A stretch of DNA of 43,935 nt from Nitrospirota bacterium. GTDB lineage: Bacteria > Nitrospirota > Nitrospiria > 2-01-FULL-66-17. The stretch is taken from positions 1 through 43,935 of the forward strand of contig JACQCD010000032.1 in NCBI GenBank assembly GCA_016201825.1. Reading direction: 5' to 3'. Within the stretch, counting starts at the first letter, position 1; every line of letters starts with the position of its first letter. The notes beneath the pieces are model-generated. The model ran no database searches and was not told the DNA's origin. It was given only the letters and a program-made list of their open reading frames with translations. Below are positions 43,443-43,935 of the stretch, piece after piece. The translations under genes were made by a program, and so were the position numbers.

Positions 43443-43793
43443 TTACCCGATCAGATGTTCGAGAATCGCGTTCGCCAACGCCTCGGCTTCGAGACGCTCC
43501 GATGCCGAGAAGACCAGGCGCCCGCGCTTGTACAGATGCGTCGTGGGGTAGCTTTCGAACTCGTAGCGCTTCTTGATCTCCCGGCACCCCGGAACGTGCA
43601 TGAGCGCCTTCCCGAACTTCACCTTGGGCGAGAACGTTTTGACGGTGTGTTGGATGGCGGGCTCGTACTCCTCGCAGCCATGACAGTTGGCGATCTTAAA
43701 GAACACCGCCGCCGCGGGGGCGTCATGATACTCGTCGTAGTTCTCGTCGCTGACGCGCGGGAGTTCGATGGGCTCTGCGTGAGACGTGTCCAT
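43443..43793 (-). CDS. Thioredoxin-fold protein with CHGC active site
   Basis: The 116-residue protein has VFFKIANCHGCEEYEPAIQH with CHGC where thioredoxins have CGPC, KVKFGKALMHVPGCREIKKR and the cis-Pro loop FESYPTTHLYKRGRLVF. A thiol-disulfide or metal-binding role is likely. The start is ATG 43793; ten upstream codons to 43823 lack support. It lies 51 bases before the cyclodeaminase gene and may be the first gene of that operon. Confidence 0.75.
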   Translation of the reverse strand: MDTSHAEPIELPRVSDENYDEYHDAPAAAVFFKIANCHGCEEYEPAIQHTVKTFSPKVKFGKALMHVPGCREIKKRYEFESYPTTHLYKRGRLVFSASERLEAEALANAILEHLIG

Positions 43794-43859
43794 GGGAGCT
43801 TCCCCTCGAGTTTCGTCTTCCAAGGATCACGTACAATGGACGTCACCTTGGAGGCGAAG

Positions 43860-43935
43860 ATGATCAAGATCCCGAAGCAGGAATACACGGCTGAGTTCAA
43901 GACACAGGCGGTCAAGCGAGTGGCCGAGGTAGGCA
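43860..43935 (+). CDS. IS3-type transposase OrfA, N-terminus (cut by window end)
   Basis: ATG 43860 with GGAGG 5 bases upstream starts MIKIPKQEYTAEFKTQAVKR, followed by VAEVG at the window edge. EYTxEFKxxAVKRV is the opening of the HTH in IS3-family OrfA proteins. Only the first 25 codons are visible, so neither completeness nor the left end of the element can be judged. Confidence 0.7.
   Translation, partial: MIKIPKQEYTAEFKTQAVKRVAEVG

Noticed and set aside
1-43935. CRISPR array, tRNA or rRNA genes
   Set aside because: No regularly spaced direct repeats were seen, and no cloverleaf or rRNA sequence was recognised by eye. A covariance search was not possible here.

Overview
The window is a GC-rich bacterial chromosome segment. 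Its core is one complete 14-gene respiratory complex I operon, nuoA to nuoN, running on the minus strand from about 27.3 kb down to 12.06 kb. Around it lie housekeeping blocks (ftsK-lolA-ABC transporter-sensor kinase-yajQ; dksA; midA) and small accessory islands. Several features are in keeping with a Nitrospira-like (Nitrospirota) organism: CsgG-type lipoproteins, a HEAT-repeat/cytochrome c lipoprotein, the ftsK-lolA pairing and many palindromic intergenic repeats. No rRNA or other phylogenetic marker was tested, so this assignment is inference.

Layout. 0-3.2 kb: CsgG-like lipoprotein, small membrane protein, DUF309 protein, RibD-like reductase and a diguanylate cyclase remnant. 3.2-6.2 kb: Cache-HAMP-GGDEF-EAL protein and a half-size TauE/SafE permease. 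6.2-8.9 kb: a frameshifted GT-C-like glycosyltransferase and a partner envelope protein, bracketed by a 47-bp direct repeat. 9.16-10.53 kb: a decayed ISL3-family insertion sequence. 10.5-11.8 kb: HEAT-repeat lipoprotein with a c-type heme site. 12.06-27.31 kb: nuoN to nuoA. 27.4-30.4 kb: nuo promoter, MidA/NDUFAF7-type methyltransferase, small membrane protein, DksA-type zinc finger protein, PEGA-like protein, YajQ. 30.4-38.2 kb: hybrid histidine kinase, ABC-2 exporter, LolA, FtsK. 38.2-41.2 kb: zinc-ribbon protein, XRE/S24-like repressor with its operator, and an integron-cassette-like pair with a recognisable attC site. 41.2-43.9 kb: remnant of a thioredoxin-like gene, ArgZ-like arginine hydrolase, archaeal-type ornithine cyclodeaminase, thioredoxin-fold protein and the start of an IS3-type transposase.

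Genes that work together. NuoA-N form a 14-subunit NADH:quinone oxidoreductase, with a methyltransferase of the complex I assembly-factor family immediately upstream. ArgZ-like hydrolase plus ornithine cyclodeaminase predict a two-step arginine-to-proline route. GGDEF/EAL, degenerate GGDEF and YajQ proteins suggest c-di-GMP control of envelope functions.

The most unusual signals are in non-coding DNA. (1) Four long palindromic elements sit next to stop codons. They share a conserved core, but their outer arms differ between copies while still pairing within each copy, and two copies carry a second 28-bp palindrome in the loop. (2) An 80-bp promoter-leader module occurs twice, about 37 kb apart, before two unrelated accessory genes. 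(3) An attC-like site separates two cassette-like genes with no integrase in view.
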